DNA from: Lachnospiraceae bacterium
GTDB taxonomy: Bacteria; Bacillota; Clostridia; Lachnospirales; Lachnospiraceae
DNA length: 64,000 nucleotides
Assembly: GCA_009911035.1 (NCBI GenBank)
Contig: QXWO01000009.1
Location: 1-64,000 of the forward strand
Direction of reading: 5' to 3'
This document shows positions 62,617-64,000 of the stretch, piece after piece. The stretch's first letter is position 1; the number at the start of each line of letters is the position of its first letter. The position numbers were made by a program, and so were the translations under genes. The notes beneath the pieces were generated by a model. That model was not told where the DNA came from. It saw only the letters and a program-made list of their open reading frames with translations, and made no database searches.

Positions 62617-63645
62617 GTGATTACGATTAGTCTGTGTATGATTGTAAAAAATGAAGAACGGGTTCTTAGCAGGTGCCTTGACAGCATTTCTGATTTAATG
62701 GATGAGATTATCATTGTGGATACCGGGTCAGAGGACGGGACGAAGGAGGCTGCGGCTAAGTATACGGATAAGATATACGACTTTGCGTGGACGGGGGATT
62801 TTTCGGAGGCAAGGAACTTTGCCTTTTCCAAGGCGGGGTGTGATTATATTTATTCGGCAGATGCGGACGAGGTGCTGGATAAGGAGAACCGGGAAAAGTT
62901 CAGGATATTAAAGGAAACGATGCTGCCGGAGGTTGAGATTGTACAGATGTTTTATGGGAACCAGCTTTCCTACGGTACGGTGTACAATTTTGACCGGGAA
63001 CTGCGCCCCAAGCTGTTTAAGAGGCTCCGGACTTTCCAGTGGATTGAGCCTGTCCATGAGATGGTGCGGCTCCTTCCGGTGGTTTTTGACAGTGAGATTG
63101 AAATTACCCATATGCCGGAGTGCAGTCATGGGGGCAGGGATCTGCAGATTTTTGAGAAAATGATACAGGAAGGAAAACAGCTTTCAGCGCGCCTTGCAAA
63201 CATGTACGCCCGGGAACTGCTTATAACAGGGGAGCCGGAGCGGTTACAGAGGGCGGAGGACTATTTTACCCGGATAGCAGATGGGGAGGAGACGAAACCG
63301 GAGCAGATGAAGGAAGCCATCTGTGTGGTGGTAAAGTCCGCCAGAATCCGGGGAGATTTTCTTAAAATGTACTGTTATGCCATGAAGGATATTGCCAGCG
63401 AAGGGGTAAGTGAAGTCTGTCTGGAGCTGGGGGAATATTATTTCCAGAGGAAGGAATATAAGGAAGCCGCTGTGTGGTTTTATAATGCAGTCTATGGGGC
63501 ACAGAGTATCTTAGACATCCATAGCAGTCAGGATCTGCCGCTTCTGGGACTGGCAGAGTGCTATGACGCAATGGGGATGAAGGAGCAGGCGGAAGAATAC
63601 AGACAGCAGGCGGCAGGGATGAAACAGGACTGTGGGGAAAAATAA
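62617..63645 (+). CDS. GT2-family glycosyltransferase with TPR-like C-terminus
   Basis: This 342-residue protein starts at GTG with GGGAGGA upstream. The GT-A domain shows VKNEERVLSRCLDSI, IVDTGSEDGT and the metal-binding YSADADEVL. The C-terminal part (from about residue 190) is helical with TPR-like spacing (LELGEYYFQRKEYKEAAVWF). Similar proteins glycosylate peptides or surface proteins (SunS-like). The divergent DUF6020 protein may act in the same pathway. Confidence 0.88.
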   Translation: MITISLCMIVKNEERVLSRCLDSISDLMDEIIIVDTGSEDGTKEAAAKYTDKIYDFAWTGDFSEARNFAFSKAGCDYIYSADADEVLDKENREKFRILKETMLPEVEIVQMFYGNQLSYGTVYNFDRELRPKLFKRLRTFQWIEPVHEMVRLLPVVFDSEIEITHMPECSHGGRDLQIFEKMIQEGKQLSARLANMYARELLITGEPERLQRAEDYFTRIADGEETKPEQMKEAICVVVKSARIRGDFLKMYCYAMKDIASEGVSEVCLELGEYYFQRKEYKEAAVWFYNAVYGAQSILDIHSSQDLPLLGLAECYDAMGMKEQAEEYRQQAAGMKQDCGEK

Positions 63646-63865
63646 CCGTTTTCAAGTGCGGCATGCAGATGGCAGGAAGGAATTTTTAAACACGTTAAAG
63701 GCATTCGCTGCTGGATTTTTGCATGTTACTGGTCAGATACAGAGTGTGACAAGAATTTGTACAGATATCCCAATGCAGGCAGAATAATGCTTGCAGGAGC
63801 GGATGGATAATGTTACCATAGGTAGCGTAGTGCAATGAGATGGATGACTGGAAGGAAGTTTGTGT

Positions 63866-64000
63866 ATGAGCTGGGAAAAGAATGTGAGAAGGGTGACGCC
63901 TTACGTGGCCGGCGAGCAGCCGAAGACGGCAGGTGTCATTAAATTAAATACCAATGAATGTCCTTATCCCCCCGCGCCTGGGGTGAGGGAGATTGCAGAG
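63866..64000 (+). CDS. hisC: Histidinol-phosphate aminotransferase, N-terminal part
   Basis: The frame from ATG 63866 (GGAAGG upstream) reads [18 protein letters not shown] and then [17 protein letters not shown], the characteristic start of HisC, a class-I/II PLP-dependent aminotransferase that converts imidazole-acetol phosphate to histidinol phosphate. The gene runs off the window at 64000 after 45 codons. The 220 bp upstream show no clear T-box. Confidence 0.88.
   Translation, partial: MSWEKNVRRVTPYVAGEQPKTAGVIKLNTNECPYPPAPGVREIAE

Noticed and set aside
63689-63707. Fifth copy of the dispersed AGAGCG-type repeat
   Set aside because: TTTTTAAACACGTTAAAGG shares only the central part and lacks the AGAGCG end.
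63646-63865. T-box leader before hisC
   Set aside because: No conserved T-box sequence followed by a terminator was found.

Overview
The window looks like a chromosomal segment of a gut-type Lachnospiraceae bacterium (Clostridia, low to mid G+C Gram-positive). This is an inference from gene content: a YesM/YesN two-component pair beside a sugar ABC transporter and GH43 enzyme, Rpn/PD-(D/E)XK and AAA-ATPase-like families that are abundant in this group, a RibU riboflavin transporter under an FMN riboswitch, strong AGGAGG-type ribosome binding sites, and lipoprotein and surface proteins without an outer membrane. No rRNA or tRNA gene was seen.

Layout. 1-0.3 kb: left end of an IS110-family element cut by the window edge. 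0.3-5.4 kb: accessory genes, namely an XRE-ABC fusion with its permease, a CPBP protease, a frameshifted EamA/DMT permease and a 5'-truncated ribbon-helix-helix protein. 5.4-8.7 kb: an MFS drug-efflux gene behind a 12-codon leader peptide with competing hairpins, then an AraC regulator divergent from a maltose/galactoside acetyltransferase. 8.7-16.6 kb: a 61-nt hairpin, a LytTR regulator with a degenerate receiver, a 2003-residue membrane-anchored protein built of about 42 YD-like repeats, and a CmpB-type membrane protein. 16.6-21.1 kb: a small gene broken in a T8 run, a nucleotidyltransferase, an AraC regulator, ribU with its FMN riboswitch and terminator, and mgtC. 21.4-31.0 kb: an Rpn-type nuclease, then a xyloside-type utilisation locus (binding protein, two permeases, GH43) facing its YesN/YesM two-component system.

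31.2-39.2 kb: histidine phosphatase, ROK sugar kinase, a TetM/EF-G-like GTPase fused to a Rae1/YacP NYN nuclease, and a Cache hybrid histidine kinase. 39.2-43.1 kb: envelope polymer genes (a GT39-like membrane protein, a propeller-like lipoprotein, an acyltransferase). 43.2-48.3 kb: a tiny membrane ORF with an ATA in the start position, GNAT, AAA-ATPase/PD-(D/E)XK, and a surface protein with His/Cys units and a Pro/Thr-rich stalk. 48.4-50.9 kb: a polar amino acid ABC importer. 51.1-60.6 kb: a second accessory region with a sugar epimerase, a LysR remnant, conjugative-element fragments, a decayed sigma/membrane/ABC cassette, then an intact metal-efflux group (ArsR, AraC, HMA protein, P1B ATPase, ArsR) that ends in a FeoA remnant. 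60.6-64.0 kb: a DUF6020-type membrane protein and a GT2 glycosyltransferase divergent across a five-copy 16-bp tandem repeat, and the start of hisC.

The window therefore alternates core metabolism with two zones of horizontally acquired and decaying DNA. The best candidates for undescribed biology are the LytTR/giant-repeat-protein/CmpB locus, the ribosome-protection-GTPase::Rae1 fusion, the leader-peptide-controlled efflux gene and the His/Cys-unit surface protein.
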